A stretch of 64,000 nt of DNA from Affinundibacterium flavidum (GTDB lineage: Bacteria > Pseudomonadota > Gammaproteobacteria > Burkholderiales > Burkholderiaceae_D): assembly GCF_014284175.1 (NCBI RefSeq), contig NZ_JACOGA010000002.1, forward strand, positions 124,001-188,000. Direction: 5' to 3'. Shown here in pieces: positions 37,388 to 46,819 of the stretch. The notes under the pieces were generated by a model, which searched no databases, was not told the DNA's origin, and worked only from the letters and a program-made list of their open reading frames with translations. The first letter of the stretch is position 1. Each line of letters opens with the position of its first letter. Made by a program: the position numbers and the translations under genes.

Positions 37388-38419
37388 ATGACCGCCTTTG
37401 TATTCAACGAAGTCAATTTCGACAATCACGAACAAGTAGTTTTCGCCTCTGAACCCAAATCTGGCTTACGCGCCATCATCGCGGTTCACAACACTAATTT
37501 AGGTCCTGCCATGGGCGGTTGCCGTATGTGGAATTACGCCACAGAAGCAGAAGCAGTGCGCGACGTTTTACGCCTGTCACGCGGCATGACTTACAAAAAC
37601 GCTGTTGCTGGTCTGCCTATCGGCGGCGGCAAAAGCGTAATCATCGGCAATCCAAAAACCGATAAAACACCGGCTTTGTTTGAAGCCCTGGGTGAAGCCT
37701 TAGAACGCCTCGGTGGCCGCTATGTCACCGCAGAAGACGTTGGCACTAGCCCAGCAGATATGGCGAACGTCGCCAGCAAAACTAAATACGTAGCTGGCCT
37801 CGGTGATCGTGGCGATCCATCCCCATTCACGGCATTAGGCTGTTTCGTTGGTGCGCAAGCTGCAGTAAAACATCATTTCAAACGCGATAGCTTTGACGGT
37901 TTGACAGTGGCATTGCAAGGCCTCGGTCACGTTGGTTACGACTATGCTCGCCGCCTGCATGAAGCTGGCGCCAAATTGGTAGTCGCTGATATCGATCAAA
38001 ATTCTTTAAAACGCGCACAAGAAGAATTCGGCGCTACTGTGGTCGACGTCAACGCGATCTATGATGTGGACGCAGACATCTACGCACCATGTGCACTCGG
38101 TGCGACTTTGAATCCAGACACGATGAATCGTTTGAAAGTGAAAATCGTGGCGGGCGGCGCCAACAATCAATTAGCCACACCAGAAATCGGTGAAGTTTGC
38201 CGTCAAAAAGGTATTTTGTACGCACCAGATTTCGTCATCAATGCTGGTGGCATTATCAAGGTTTGCTACGAATACATGAACACCCCAGAAGACGGCATGG
38301 ATGCACATGTACGTCGTATTGGCGATACGCTGTCTGAAGTGTTTGCCCGTGCTGATGCGGAAGGCGTACCAACTAGTGTGATTGCTGATCGCTTGGCGGA
38401 AGAGCGTTTCAAGAAATAA
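37388..38419 (+). CDS. Leucine/Glu/Phe/Val-family amino acid dehydrogenase
   Basis: The 343-residue length and sequence fit leucine dehydrogenase, which oxidatively deaminates branched-chain amino acids with NAD. Evidence is MGGCRMWNYATEAEAVRDVL, the catalytic lysine Lys82 in LPIGGGKSVIIG, TAEDVGTSPADM, a Rossmann stretch ALQGLGHVGYDYARRL, and NAGGIIKVCYEY. Leucine versus phenylalanine or valine specificity cannot be settled from sequence reading alone. GGAG lies before the ATG. Confidence 0.92.
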   Translation: MTAFVFNEVNFDNHEQVVFASEPKSGLRAIIAVHNTNLGPAMGGCRMWNYATEAEAVRDVLRLSRGMTYKNAVAGLPIGGGKSVIIGNPKTDKTPALFEALGEALERLGGRYVTAEDVGTSPADMANVASKTKYVAGLGDRGDPSPFTALGCFVGAQAAVKHHFKRDSFDGLTVALQGLGHVGYDYARRLHEAGAKLVVADIDQNSLKRAQEEFGATVVDVNAIYDVDADIYAPCALGATLNPDTMNRLKVKIVAGGANNQLATPEIGEVCRQKGILYAPDFVINAGGIIKVCYEYMNTPEDGMDAHVRRIGDTLSEVFARADAEGVPTSVIADRLAEERFKK

Positions 38420-38452
38420 TCTAGCACCAATAATTTAGCAGTAAATTGCAAT

Positions 38453-38492
38453 AAAAAATCCCGAAACGTCATCGACATTTCGGGATTTTTTC
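38453..38492 (+). terminator. Rho-independent terminator
   Basis: AAAAAATCCCGAAA (38453-38466) pairs perfectly with TTTCGGGATTTTTT (38478-38491). It may work in both directions, since the substrate-binding-like gene on the minus strand ends at 38543. Confidence 0.9.
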
Positions 38493-38542
38493 TATGCGCT
38501 AAGTAAAGCATCTGTAAGCAACTAAGAACAACTGAGGTCAAA

Positions 38543-38965
38543 CTAAGGGCTTGTATACACCACCTTCACACTTGAGTTCACAGCGCTCTTTTCTATGATT
38601 CCTATGCAGTTTGGGTTGTTCGCAATTAGTTTCAAAATCTCGGCAGAGTCCCCGACTTCGCGTGGCGCACTACCTTTGCCGCTGAAGACTAGACGTGACC
38701 AGATTGCTTTTGCCTGCGCTTCATTTTTCCCCAATATTTTTTCGAAAAATTCGGTACGCACCGCGCCAGAACTCAATAGCAAAGGTAGTGCTTGTCCACC
38801 ACCTGGAAACTCTTTGCTATTGCCTAGATAAATATCGGCGATTTGATCTTTACTTAAACTACCAACACCGCTTTTTGCAGAAACCACAATTACATGCTCT
38901 GCTTGCGCCATTTGGGCACTCGCCAGGATCGCGAGACTGATTAATGTCTTAGTGAATAATTTCAT
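38543..38965 (-). CDS. Small periplasmic PstS-like substrate-binding protein
   Basis: The 140-residue product has a signal peptide (cleavage near AQMAQA-EH) and one lobe of the phosphate-binding-protein-like fold (LSKDQIADIYLGNSKEFPGG; RTEFFEKILGKNEAQAKAIW; NCIGIIEKS). It is much shorter than full PstS, as is usual for this sub-family, which is found as stand-alone genes. It follows the porin-like gene by 12 bases in the same direction, so the two probably act together at the envelope. Ligand unknown. Confidence 0.85.
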   Translation of the reverse strand: MKLFTKTLISLAILASAQMAQAEHVIVVSAKSGVGSLSKDQIADIYLGNSKEFPGGGQALPLLLSSGAVRTEFFEKILGKNEAQAKAIWSRLVFSGKGSAPREVGDSAEILKLIANNPNCIGIIEKSAVNSSVKVVYTSP

Positions 38966-38977
38966 GTCAGGCCTCGC

Positions 38978-40237
38978 TTAAAATACGAAATCAAGATTGA
39001 GCGTGAACATCGATACGCGACCATCAAAACCATTTGGTTTACCTAGCATTGAGGTCGGGTATTGCACGTAACTGGATGCGCCAATCTCAGGCGAATCCAT
39101 CTTGATTCTTTCTAGTTGCGCCTTTAATGCTAAATTCTTGGCGAAATCCCAACGCACACCTACCGTGAAAACATCCCTATCACCTTTACCTACGCCGAGA
39201 TAAGATGCATTCAGATAATTAAGCTGCGCCTTGAACGCGGCCGGAGCACCTGGACCTGGCAACAATCCGGGATTAGCCTGATCGGTGTTATAGCGACCAG
39301 CGCCGACATAGGGTGTGAAGTCGCCATAACGATAGCCTCCCAGCACATCCCAAGCAGAAACCGAGCTGATAACAACAGAGGAAGACTTGCGTTTTGTCCA
39401 TTCAGTCTGTGCGATCCACGTGCCATCGTCATAAGTAACACCCAAAGTCGAAATGTCGGCAGTGATCGGGCTTAAAGATGCGATGCTGGGTATCACCGTA
39501 CTACAATTCGCGCAAACCACACTTGGCAGAGCCGTCAAAGACTTAATGGTTGCAGCAACTGTGGGGGCTGTCAAAGAAGCGTTATATTTAGAAAAACCAC
39601 CGCGCACAGCCCAAGACCCATCCGACCACTTCAGGGACAAGCCTTTGACACGATCCAGATCCACTTCACCTAGTGCGACACTGACATTCGCTTTCCCAAA
39701 AAATCCTTCTAGCTGCAACATACCCGATCCGATTTTTCTCTCCCAGCGCGCGGTTGCACCATCTTGGTAAGAGATAGGATTGACTTGATACACTTCTGAT
39801 TGCGGGCGCACTGTCGTCTGTGCATAAGCCAGATTGCGGTAATCAGACAGTAAATAAATTGGTGCGACAGTACGCCCCAATTTGAAATCGATTTCTGAGG
39901 TGATGGGATACGAAACATACGCCCATTCCACTGTCGGCTTATGACTACTATTAATGTCTTTCTTGGAGATGAGTTGTAGTACGGCTTTCAATTTTCCATG
40001 TGGGTTCAAGGTCGCTTGAATGGACGCTTGGGTGTCGCCGTCAAATCGCCACTCGTTTTGTGAATAGGTGCTTTGTTTGGTATCAACACGGACACCTGCA
40101 TTCGCGTTATTGCCCTTATACGCGCCAACCGTTCCGAAGCCGTCTATTTTCAACCAATCACTCAAGTCATCGGCTTGCGCGACTGGCGCCAGTGCGATGC
40201 TCGCTAAGATCAGGGGATAAATGTAATGCGCTTTCAT
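38978..40237 (-). CDS. Porin-like outer-membrane protein
   Basis: From the ATG at 40237 (AAGGAAAG just upstream) the 419-residue protein has a signal peptide ending APVAQA and then alternating beta-strand sequence with a C-terminal FTLNLDFVF typical of an outer-membrane barrel. Sequence features such as KIDGFGTVGAYKG and KLGRTVAPIYLLSDYRN resemble proteobacterial porin-like proteins of uncertain substrate. A longer open frame from 40303 lacks a signal peptide at its start and is not used. It is co-transcribed with the substrate-binding-like gene. Confidence 0.85.
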   Translation of the reverse strand: MKAHYIYPLILASIALAPVAQADDLSDWLKIDGFGTVGAYKGNNANAGVRVDTKQSTYSQNEWRFDGDTQASIQATLNPHGKLKAVLQLISKKDINSSHKPTVEWAYVSYPITSEIDFKLGRTVAPIYLLSDYRNLAYAQTTVRPQSEVYQVNPISYQDGATARWERKIGSGMLQLEGFFGKANVSVALGEVDLDRVKGLSLKWSDGSWAVRGGFSKYNASLTAPTVAATIKSLTALPSVVCANCSTVIPSIASLSPITADISTLGVTYDDGTWIAQTEWTKRKSSSVVISSVSAWDVLGGYRYGDFTPYVGAGRYNTDQANPGLLPGPGAPAAFKAQLNYLNASYLGVGKGDRDVFTVGVRWDFAKNLALKAQLERIKMDSPEIGASSYVQYPTSMLGKPNGFDGRVSMFTLNLDFVF

Positions 40238-40832
40238 ATTGCTTTCCTTTATTTTTGTAACCAGATGGAATAAGTCTTGAATCGAAATAATCGAACTAAT
40301 CAAACTTAATGGGGGGAGACAAAAAACAGCATCAACAAAATTGAAACAGAATTGATAAGGCCAAGAAACCTAGAGAAACAACAAAACAAACGAGAAAAAA
40401 AACGAGAAAGAGTGCGAAAACAGGATAGAGGAAACCCAAATTGTACATTTGTGAAACGAAACACTTTGCTATCAGCGATCACATTTTTACAACGGTGTTC
40501 AAGTCATACTAGCAACATTCAGAAATTCGTCAAAGATATTTCTCTTTAAAAACTTTTCTGCCATTTTTTTACAACATTTCGTTATTGCCAGATCAATTAA
40601 TGCCTGCACTAGCCTGTTCTTGTCCTGGACGACTTTGCCTTGATTGATGCTAACAGTTACGAAGTATTGCCGTATGACATCTATCAATGTTTAACCATGT
40701 TTGACAATTTTGTGTCACAAACGAGAAAACAAATTCATTTTCATTTCAATACTATTTTTGAGTGAAAAATACTTGACCGGCGCACATTCCCCCAACAAGT
40801 CTTCAAGAAAGCTTCATAAAAATCAAAGCATT

Positions 40833-40903
40833 ACATGTAATTGCATGTACACAGTGCATGCTTCAGGTATACCATCAATGCGCATTTAATTACGCGATGT
40901 AAT
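40833..40903. promoter_or_regulatory. Cluster of inverted repeats upstream of the sugar transporter
   Basis: ACATG-TAATTG-CATGT (40833-40848) and ATTAC-GCGAT-GTAAT (40889-40903) are inverted repeats, and GCATG/CATGC words recur around them to 40935. They could be operators of a sugar-responsive regulator not in the window. The rest of 40238-40994 has no gene; 40340-40440 is A-rich with AACGAGAAA-type words. Confidence 0.4.
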
Positions 40904-40994
40904 CGACTGCGATGGCATGCAGAACTTGCATGTTGAGGTCAGAGCCTTCCTAATTCCACCACAGACAATGCCGCAAAATAGCGCAAAGAGACAC

Positions 40995-42425
40995 ATGAAC
41001 AAATCACCAGCACATACCCATTGGGCCCAATTTATTCCCTTAGTCACGGTGTTCTTTTTCTGGGGCTTTGTCGCTGCCAGTAATGACATTTTGATCCCCG
41101 TTTTCAAGCACGCCTTTCAGCTTACGCAGACGCAAAGCCAATTCGTCTCACTCTCGTTTTATGTTGCTTATACAGTCGGATCATTACTGTATTTATTCAC
41201 CTCTAAATTGATCAACGAAGACGTCACTAAGCGCATAGGTTACAAAAACAGTCTGGTCACAGGCTTGGGAATTTCTGCTTTCGGCACGCTATTGTTTTAT
41301 CCTGCGGCGAATCTGGCTTCATTCCCCTTAATGCTCTCGGGTTTGTTTATTGTCGGCCTAGGTTTTTCTTTGCTACAGACTACCGCGAATCCACTCGCGA
41401 TTTCTCTAGGCACGGCTGAAACCGCGTCACAACGTTTGACTCTGGCTGGCGGAGTAAATAATTTTGGTACGACGATAGGGCCAGTGATTGTGGCTTACGC
41501 GATTTTCGGCACACCATCCGCGAGCAGCGAGATGAGTATCGAAAGCGTCAAAATCCCCTACTTGGTATTAGGTGCGGCATTCTTAATTGCAGCTGTGTTT
41601 TTAAAGCTGTCATCAATTCCGAATCACCCGAATGGGGAAGTAATCAATCTTGATCAAGAATCGACGCAAACTTCTGCTCTGCAGTTCCCACAATTGGTCA
41701 TGGGTATGATCGCGATTTTTGTCTACGTGGGTGTCGAAGTATCGACAGCCAGCAATCTGCCCGGTTATATGGAAATCACACAGGGCTACAAAACCAAAGA
41801 CATCGCGCCCTTCATTTCTTTGTATTGGGCTAGTCTGATGATAGGCCGTTGGACTGGTGGTGTAGAAGCTTTTAACCTCGCCGCAGGCAGTGCCAAGATC
41901 GCAAAGTTTTTAATGCCCTATGCGGCATTCAGTGTGTTCTTGATCGTGAATGCGATTGCGCAACATGATCTTAGTCATTTCTATGTGTACGGCCTCGTCG
42001 TTTTAATATTGATAGTCGCCGACATCGCCAGCCAAGGAAATCCAGCAAAGATGTTGTTGATCTTCTCTCTACTCGGAATCGGCGGTCTGGTGTTGGGCAT
42101 GTCGAGTAGCGGCATGTTGAGCATCTATGCATTTACCAGCATAGGTTTATTTTGCAGTACGCTCTGGCCATGCATCTTTACATTGGCGATCAGTGGTTTA
42201 GGTAAGCATACGGGGCAAGGCAGTAACTACCTGATCATGATGATTATGGGTGGCGGCATCGTCAGTTGGATACAGGGCATGGTCTCAGAAAAAATTGGCA
42301 TACAAATGAGTTATCTGGTCGGCGTTGTATGCTTTGCTTACTTGGCAATTTACGCCTGGATGGTACCGAACATATTGGCCAAGCAAGGAATTCATTTGGG
42401 TAAAAAGGCAGCTGCGGTGCATTGA
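40995..42425 (+). CDS. Sugar MFS transporter (FucP/NagP-like)
   Basis: The protein of about 476 residues has 12 hydrophobic segments and the fucose-permease-family N-terminus (FIPLVTVFFFWGFVAASNDI, then QSQFVSLSFYVAYTVGSL). It should import a sugar such as fucose, glucose or N-acetylglucosamine with protons. Start sites at 40917 and 40968 are possible; the ATG at 40995 is preferred because the first helix follows closely and the extra residues look non-coding. No sugar-catabolic gene lies next to it, so the substrate is not inferred. Confidence 0.85.
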   Translation: MNKSPAHTHWAQFIPLVTVFFFWGFVAASNDILIPVFKHAFQLTQTQSQFVSLSFYVAYTVGSLLYLFTSKLINEDVTKRIGYKNSLVTGLGISAFGTLLFYPAANLASFPLMLSGLFIVGLGFSLLQTTANPLAISLGTAETASQRLTLAGGVNNFGTTIGPVIVAYAIFGTPSASSEMSIESVKIPYLVLGAAFLIAAVFLKLSSIPNHPNGEVINLDQESTQTSALQFPQLVMGMIAIFVYVGVEVSTASNLPGYMEITQGYKTKDIAPFISLYWASLMIGRWTGGVEAFNLAAGSAKIAKFLMPYAAFSVFLIVNAIAQHDLSHFYVYGLVVLILIVADIASQGNPAKMLLIFSLLGIGGLVLGMSSSGMLSIYAFTSIGLFCSTLWPCIFTLAISGLGKHTGQGSNYLIMMIMGGGIVSWIQGMVSEKIGIQMSYLVGVVCFAYLAIYAWMVPNILAKQGIHLGKKAAAVH

Positions 42426-42533
42426 ACTTGAGCAGCACTGGAGTAGCACATCCGCGGCACATAAGTAGCTCATAAGCCACCACCAAAACACAACAAACTT
42501 GCGTTCATTGGTAGCTTTTGCCTGGCACTATAC

Positions 42534-42570
42534 AATGCGCGATGGAACACAAGTTCCATCGCGCATTTTT
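42534..42570 (+). terminator. Rho-independent terminator of the sugar transporter
   Basis: AATGCGCGATGGAAC (42534-42548) pairs perfectly with GTTCCATCGCGCATT (42553-42567), followed by TTT. The glycosylase reading frame opens right behind it. Confidence 0.9.
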
Positions 42571-42586
42571 CATGGGGCCATCATTT

Positions 42587-43078
42587 ATGCCAAGCAAGCA
42601 CAGTTTCGCACCAATCGTCGACAACAACACGCGCCTCTTAATTTTAGGAAGTTTGCCAGGCGACGCTTCACTGGCACTGCAACAGTATTATGCTCATCCG
42701 CAAAATCGATTCTGGCATTTGCTGTCGGATGTATTGCAATTCGATCTCCTGGCACTTGACTACCCTAGCCGCCTGCAAAGCTTGCTAACGCATCATGTAG
42801 GATTATGGGATGTCATTGCCCAAGCGCAGCGCAAAGGCAGCTTAGATAGCCAAATACGCGACCGTACAAACAACGATTTACTTGCGCTCATCAACACGCT
42901 TCCACAATTACAAGCAATCGCCTTCAACGGCGCCACTGCCGCAAAAATCGGACACAAGCTCTTAGATGGACAAGCTGACCGCTACCACCTATTAGCCTTG
43001 CCATCAAGTAGTCCGGCGTACACCTTGGCCTACCCATTGAAGCGCGATGCCTGGTTGCATTTACGAGACTCTCTCTAA
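42587..43078 (+). CDS. Family 6-type uracil/hypoxanthine-DNA glycosylase
   Basis: The product of about 163 residues has the UDG-superfamily motifs LLILGSLPGDASLA and LALPSSSPAYTL and the QYYAHPQNRFWHLL region typical of bacterial DNA-deoxyinosine glycosylases. It should remove deaminated bases from DNA. In-frame starts at 42518 and 42542 lie before or inside the terminator hairpin and are unlikely; 42572 (ATGGGGCC) is possible; 42587 fits the family N-terminus best, with GGGG 9 bases upstream. How the gene is transcribed past the hairpin is unclear. Confidence 0.82.
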   Translation: MPSKHSFAPIVDNNTRLLILGSLPGDASLALQQYYAHPQNRFWHLLSDVLQFDLLALDYPSRLQSLLTHHVGLWDVIAQAQRKGSLDSQIRDRTNNDLLALINTLPQLQAIAFNGATAAKIGHKLLDGQADRYHLLALPSSSPAYTLAYPLKRDAWLHLRDSL

Positions 43079-43211
43079 ATTTAAATTTACCGCAAATTAT
43101 TTTTTTACAAACATCGAACTAAAGCACCAAGACTCTCTCTAACGGGCAGGAATGGAGAGCTTGACGAATAATTAACCATTTCCACAATCCAATTTTCAAG
43201 GAGAGCAAAGA

Positions 43212-45593
43212 ATGCGTTTATCAACACTATTGCTATTTGCGAGCGTCAGTATATCGACGTTGGCAAATGCACAGTCGGACGATAAGTTTCGACAGTTAGA
43301 AGATCTATTACCCACCCCGACTGCCACCCGTGCCGCTTCTGGTGCGCCTGGACACGCTTACTGGCAGCAACGTGCCGACTACGTGATCCGCGCCACCTTG
43401 GACGAAGAGAAGCGTGCCATCAAAGGCGCAGAAACCATCACTTACCACAATAATTCTCCCGACACGCTGAGTTATCTGTGGGTGCAATTAGATCAAAATA
43501 TTTTCAAACCAGATTCCGATGCGAATTTGACAGCGACTTACCCATCTCGCGATGCCTGGAAAAATCCAAATGCGATGAGTTTTGCTGGTTTAAACAGTTT
43601 GAATGAACATGCCAAGTTCGACGGTGGTTTTAAAATCGGTTCAGTCAAAGGCGCCGATGGTCAGTCGCTAAAATATGTCATCAACCGCACCATGATGCGC
43701 ATCGATTTGCCGCAAAGCTTGAAGCCGGGCGAAAAGTTTGTATTTAGCATGGACTGGAATTACAACATCAATGACGGCATGGTCTTGTGGGCACGTACTG
43801 GTTACGAGCATTTCAAAGAAGACAAAAACGATATCTTTGAAATCGCCCAATGGTATCCACGCATGGCCGCTTACTACGACGTGTATGGTTGGCAGCACAA
43901 ACAATTTTTAGGCTCTGGTGAATTCACTTTAGAGTTTGGTGACTACGATGTGCAAATCACCTTGCCTAGCGATCACGTAATCTCTGCTACGGGTGAGCTG
44001 AACAATGCAGATGCCGTATTAACTGCCACGCAACGCGAACGACTCAAACAAGCCCGCACCGCTAACAAACCAGTGGTGATCGTGACGCAAGAAGAAGCCG
44101 AGAAAGCAGAAAAATCCCGCGCCACGTCGACCAAAACCTGGCACTTTAAAGCCAAGAATGTACGTGACTTTGCTTGGGCATCCTCGCGTAAATTTATCTG
44201 GGATGCGCAAGGCTACAAAGCTGGTAGCAGTACAGGCTTAGCGATGTCCTTCTATCCAAAAGAAGCCAATCCACTGTGGGGACAATATTCCACACAAGCG
44301 GTGATACACACGATAGAGCAATACAATAAATACAGCCTGGAATATCCTTACCCAGTTGCGCAATCAGTCAACGGTCCACAAGGCGGGATGGAATATCCTA
44401 TGATTGCCTTCAATGGTGGCCGTCCAACCAAAGACAAAAAGACCGGTGCGCTGACCTATTCCAAGCAAACCAAATACGCGATGATCAGTGTCATTATTCA
44501 TGAAGTCGGTCATAACTATTTCCCTATGATCGTCAACTCGGATGAGCGTCAATGGTCGTGGATGGATGAAGGTTTGAACTCCTTCATGCAAACTTTGGCA
44601 GAGCGCGCTTGGGAAGAAAACTATCTTGATATGTTCCCAAGTGAACCACGCGGCATCATCGATTACATGCGTAGCAAAAATCAAACACCTATCATGACGA
44701 ATTCTGAATCTGTTTTGCAGTTCGGGAATAATGCCTATGCCAAACCAACGGCTGGCTTGCACATCCTGCGTGAAACGATTTTGGGACGTGAATTATTTGA
44801 TTTTGCATTCAAAGAATATGCCCGTCGTTGGAAGTTTAAACGTCCGACACCAGCGGACTTTTTCCGTACCATGGAAGATGCTTCTGGCACGGATCTAGAT
44901 TGGTTCTGGCGCGGTTGGTTCTACACGACCGATGCCGTTGATATCAGCATCGATGGCATCACGCAATACCAAATTTCGAGCAAAGATCCAGAAGTAGAAA
45001 AAGCTTGGAGACGTGCACAGAAAAACGAAGAACCGATTTCAACAGCAGTGCAACGCGATAAAGGGACTTTGCCACGTCGCATCGACAATCAAGCTGGCTT
45101 GAAAGATTTCTACAACGAGCACGATGATTTCACCGTCACCAATAAGGATCGTAATAACTACAACGATCTGATGAAGTCTTTGGATGAAGATGAAAAAGCC
45201 ATGCTGAAATCAGGCAAGTATTATTACCTCGTCGATTTTTCTAACGTCGGTGGTCTGGTGATGCCTTTGATTTTAGAAATCCAACTGCAAAGCGGTAAGA
45301 AAGTCATACAGCGCATTCCAGCCGAAGTCTGGCGTTATAACTCTAAGAAACTGACGAAGCTGATTGTTACGGATGAGCCTATGGTCAGTCTGACGCAAGA
45401 TCCGTATCAGGAAACTGCCGACATCGACATGAACAATAATTCCTGGCCACGTAAGATCACCAAATCACGTTTGGAGTTATTTAAGCAAATGACACCTAGC
45501 GGCAATATGATGATCGACTTCAATACGCCTTTAAATAAAGACGAAAAGAAGGACGAAGACAAAACTGAGACTAAAAATAAGTCTGAAAAATAA
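43212..45593 (+). CDS. Secreted M1-family metallopeptidase
   Basis: The 793-residue protein has a signal peptide (to about residue 20) and the M1 zinc site HEVGH at 430-434 with the third ligand Glu453 in WMDEGLNSF, at the correct 18-residue gap. The upstream GGMEYP stands for the GxMEN aminopeptidase motif. It should trim peptides in the periplasm or outside the cell. The C-terminal tail is Lys/Glu/Asp-rich. GGAGAG precedes the ATG. It stands alone, with its own terminator. Confidence 0.94.
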   Translation: MRLSTLLLFASVSISTLANAQSDDKFRQLEDLLPTPTATRAASGAPGHAYWQQRADYVIRATLDEEKRAIKGAETITYHNNSPDTLSYLWVQLDQNIFKPDSDANLTATYPSRDAWKNPNAMSFAGLNSLNEHAKFDGGFKIGSVKGADGQSLKYVINRTMMRIDLPQSLKPGEKFVFSMDWNYNINDGMVLWARTGYEHFKEDKNDIFEIAQWYPRMAAYYDVYGWQHKQFLGSGEFTLEFGDYDVQITLPSDHVISATGELNNADAVLTATQRERLKQARTANKPVVIVTQEEAEKAEKSRATSTKTWHFKAKNVRDFAWASSRKFIWDAQGYKAGSSTGLAMSFYPKEANPLWGQYSTQAVIHTIEQYNKYSLEYPYPVAQSVNGPQGGMEYPMIAFNGGRPTKDKKTGALTYSKQTKYAMISVIIHEVGHNYFPMIVNSDERQWSWMDEGLNSFMQTLAERAWEENYLDMFPSEPRGIIDYMRSKNQTPIMTNSESVLQFGNNAYAKPTAGLHILRETILGRELFDFAFKEYARRWKFKRPTPADFFRTMEDASGTDLDWFWRGWFYTTDAVDISIDGITQYQISSKDPEVEKAWRRAQKNEEPISTAVQRDKGTLPRRIDNQAGLKDFYNEHDDFTVTNKDRNNYNDLMKSLDEDEKAMLKSGKYYYLVDFSNVGGLVMPLILEIQLQSGKKVIQRIPAEVWRYNSKKLTKLIVTDEPMVSLTQDPYQETADIDMNNNSWPRKITKSRLELFKQMTPSGNMMIDFNTPLNKDEKKDEDKTETKNKSEK

Positions 45594-45624
45594 GTCTAAA
45601 AAACAGAAACACACAGCAAGCAAG

Positions 45625-45666
45625 AAAAAGCGCGTCAAGAATTTACTTTCTTAACGCGCTTTTTTT
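45625..45666 (+). terminator. Rho-independent terminator of the M1 peptidase gene
   Basis: AAAAAGCGCGT (45625-45635) pairs with ACGCGCTTTTT (45654-45664), with an inner AAGAA/TTCTT extension and a T run. Confidence 0.88.
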
Positions 45667-45727
45667 CAACTTGCCTACAGTTAATGTTTGTAATTAGTGA
45701 CTCAACTGCTGCACGCAACTAGTACGC

Positions 45728-45753
45728 GTAACCAAAGCACGTAACCAAAGCAC
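45728..45753. repeat. Two-copy 13-bp tandem repeat
   Basis: GTAACCAAAGCAC is directly repeated at 45728-45740 and 45741-45753, 18 bases beyond the stop of the small secreted protein. Confidence 0.75.
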
Positions 45754-45770
45754 ATAATTAATTTTCTCAA

Positions 45771-46067
45771 TTAAGCAGGCTGACACGATTGCACGACAAT
45801 CACATTGCCATTTGTGGGGATTTGCTGCTGGCAGTATGCCTGCGTGGTTCCCGTCACTGTGACATAGGTAAAAGTGTAATAACGGCCGTCGGGACCATAA
45901 TGAGGTTGGATAAATTTATACACACCAACCCAATTGCCAAACGGCACAGGACCTGGATCTTTTGGTACACCTGTACCATTAGTATTCGCAGCAACCGCAC
46001 TAAGCGCTGCGACACTTAATAGTGCACCCAACAAGGTAGCACGCAGGCTCCAATTCTTAGATTTCAT
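45771..46067 (-). CDS. Small secreted protein of unknown function
   Basis: The 98-residue product has a clear signal peptide (cleavage near SAVAA-NT), leaving about 71 residues rich in Pro, Gly, Tyr and Thr, with two cysteines (one in AYCQQQI, one in QSCQPA) that could form a disulfide. An AAGGA site lies before the ATG. I recognise no family. The gene stands alone on the minus strand, after the M1 peptidase terminator. Confidence 0.7.
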   Translation of the reverse strand: MKSKNWSLRATLLGALLSVAALSAVAANTNGTGVPKDPGPVPFGNWVGVYKFIQPHYGPDGRYYTFTYVTVTGTTQAYCQQQIPTNGNVIVVQSCQPA

Positions 46068-46157
46068 AGATATTCCTTCTTATAAGTAATTAAAAATTCC
46101 TTTAACTTTCGTATCGATATTTCACGATGCCGATAAGGAAAAAGAATACTTGTCTCC

Positions 46158-46200
46158 TTCAGGTCATCAACAAAACCGACGGGGCCGTCAATGACCTGAA
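46158..46200. other. Two-storey hairpin in the 46068-46452 intergenic region
   Basis: TTCAGGTCAT (46158-46167) pairs perfectly with ATGACCTGAA (46191-46200), and the loop contains a second hairpin GACGG-GG-CCGTC (46178-46189). It lies 90 bases upstream of the small secreted protein (minus) and may be a structured leader. No gene was found in the remaining stretch. Confidence 0.5.
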
Positions 46201-46452
46201 CTTATTATCTTGCTTAAATATCTTAAGATAAAGACTTGCTTAAATGAAGAAACAATTATTTACATTACTTGCACAGATTCTTGCATGCAGAGTAATCTGG
46301 CAAAAACGACAAGTCTGCACAAAAAATAAATTCAAATGATGTCGATTAGAGCTGCACCCAAACGTCATAATCATGAAGCAGCAATAATGTGCAGCAGGCT
46401 TCGATTTTTTTGAAATTTTGTCCCCTTCAAATATCTACCTCAGGAGAACAAC

Positions 46453-46800
46453 ATGCAATACATGTTACTTATCGCCACCAGCGAAGCCGTCGAAGCCGCA
46501 ATGGATCAAAACGAATTAGGCGAAATCATCGCCGCTTACGGCCCATACACCGATGCCATGACAGAAGCCGGAGTCTTGGTCGCAGGGCAACGCCTGCGAG
46601 AATCCACCACAGCTACCACAGTCAGTATCCGCGAGGGTAAAACTAGCTTACTTGATGGTCCCTATGCCGATACCAAAGAACAGTTAGGCGGGTTTTATAT
46701 TATTGAAGTGCCCGATCTTGATACGGCAATCAGTTGGGCGGCGCGCTGTCCTAGCGCACACATAGGCTCCATCGAAGTACGCCCCATCTGGCCTATGTAA
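46453..46800 (+). CDS. YciI/DGPF-domain protein
   Basis: The 115-residue protein is a YCII-related (DGPF) domain: MQYMLLIATSEA at the start, the conserved LLDGPYADTKEQLGGFYIIE block and IEVRPIW at the end. It comes 19 bases before an ECF sigma factor gene with a long C-terminal extension, the standard partnership of the ECF42-type sigma factors. AGGAGA lies before the ATG. Biochemical role unknown; it may work with or modulate the sigma factor. Confidence 0.92.
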   Translation: MQYMLLIATSEAVEAAMDQNELGEIIAAYGPYTDAMTEAGVLVAGQRLRESTTATTVSIREGKTSLLDGPYADTKEQLGGFYIIEVPDLDTAISWAARCPSAHIGSIEVRPIWPM

Positions 46801-46819
46801 TGTTGCTGCAAATTCGTCT

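Noticed and set aside
42521..42542. Sigma-54-like TGGCAC...TGC before the DNA glycosylase
   Set aside because: The spacing between GG and GC is one base too long for RpoN.
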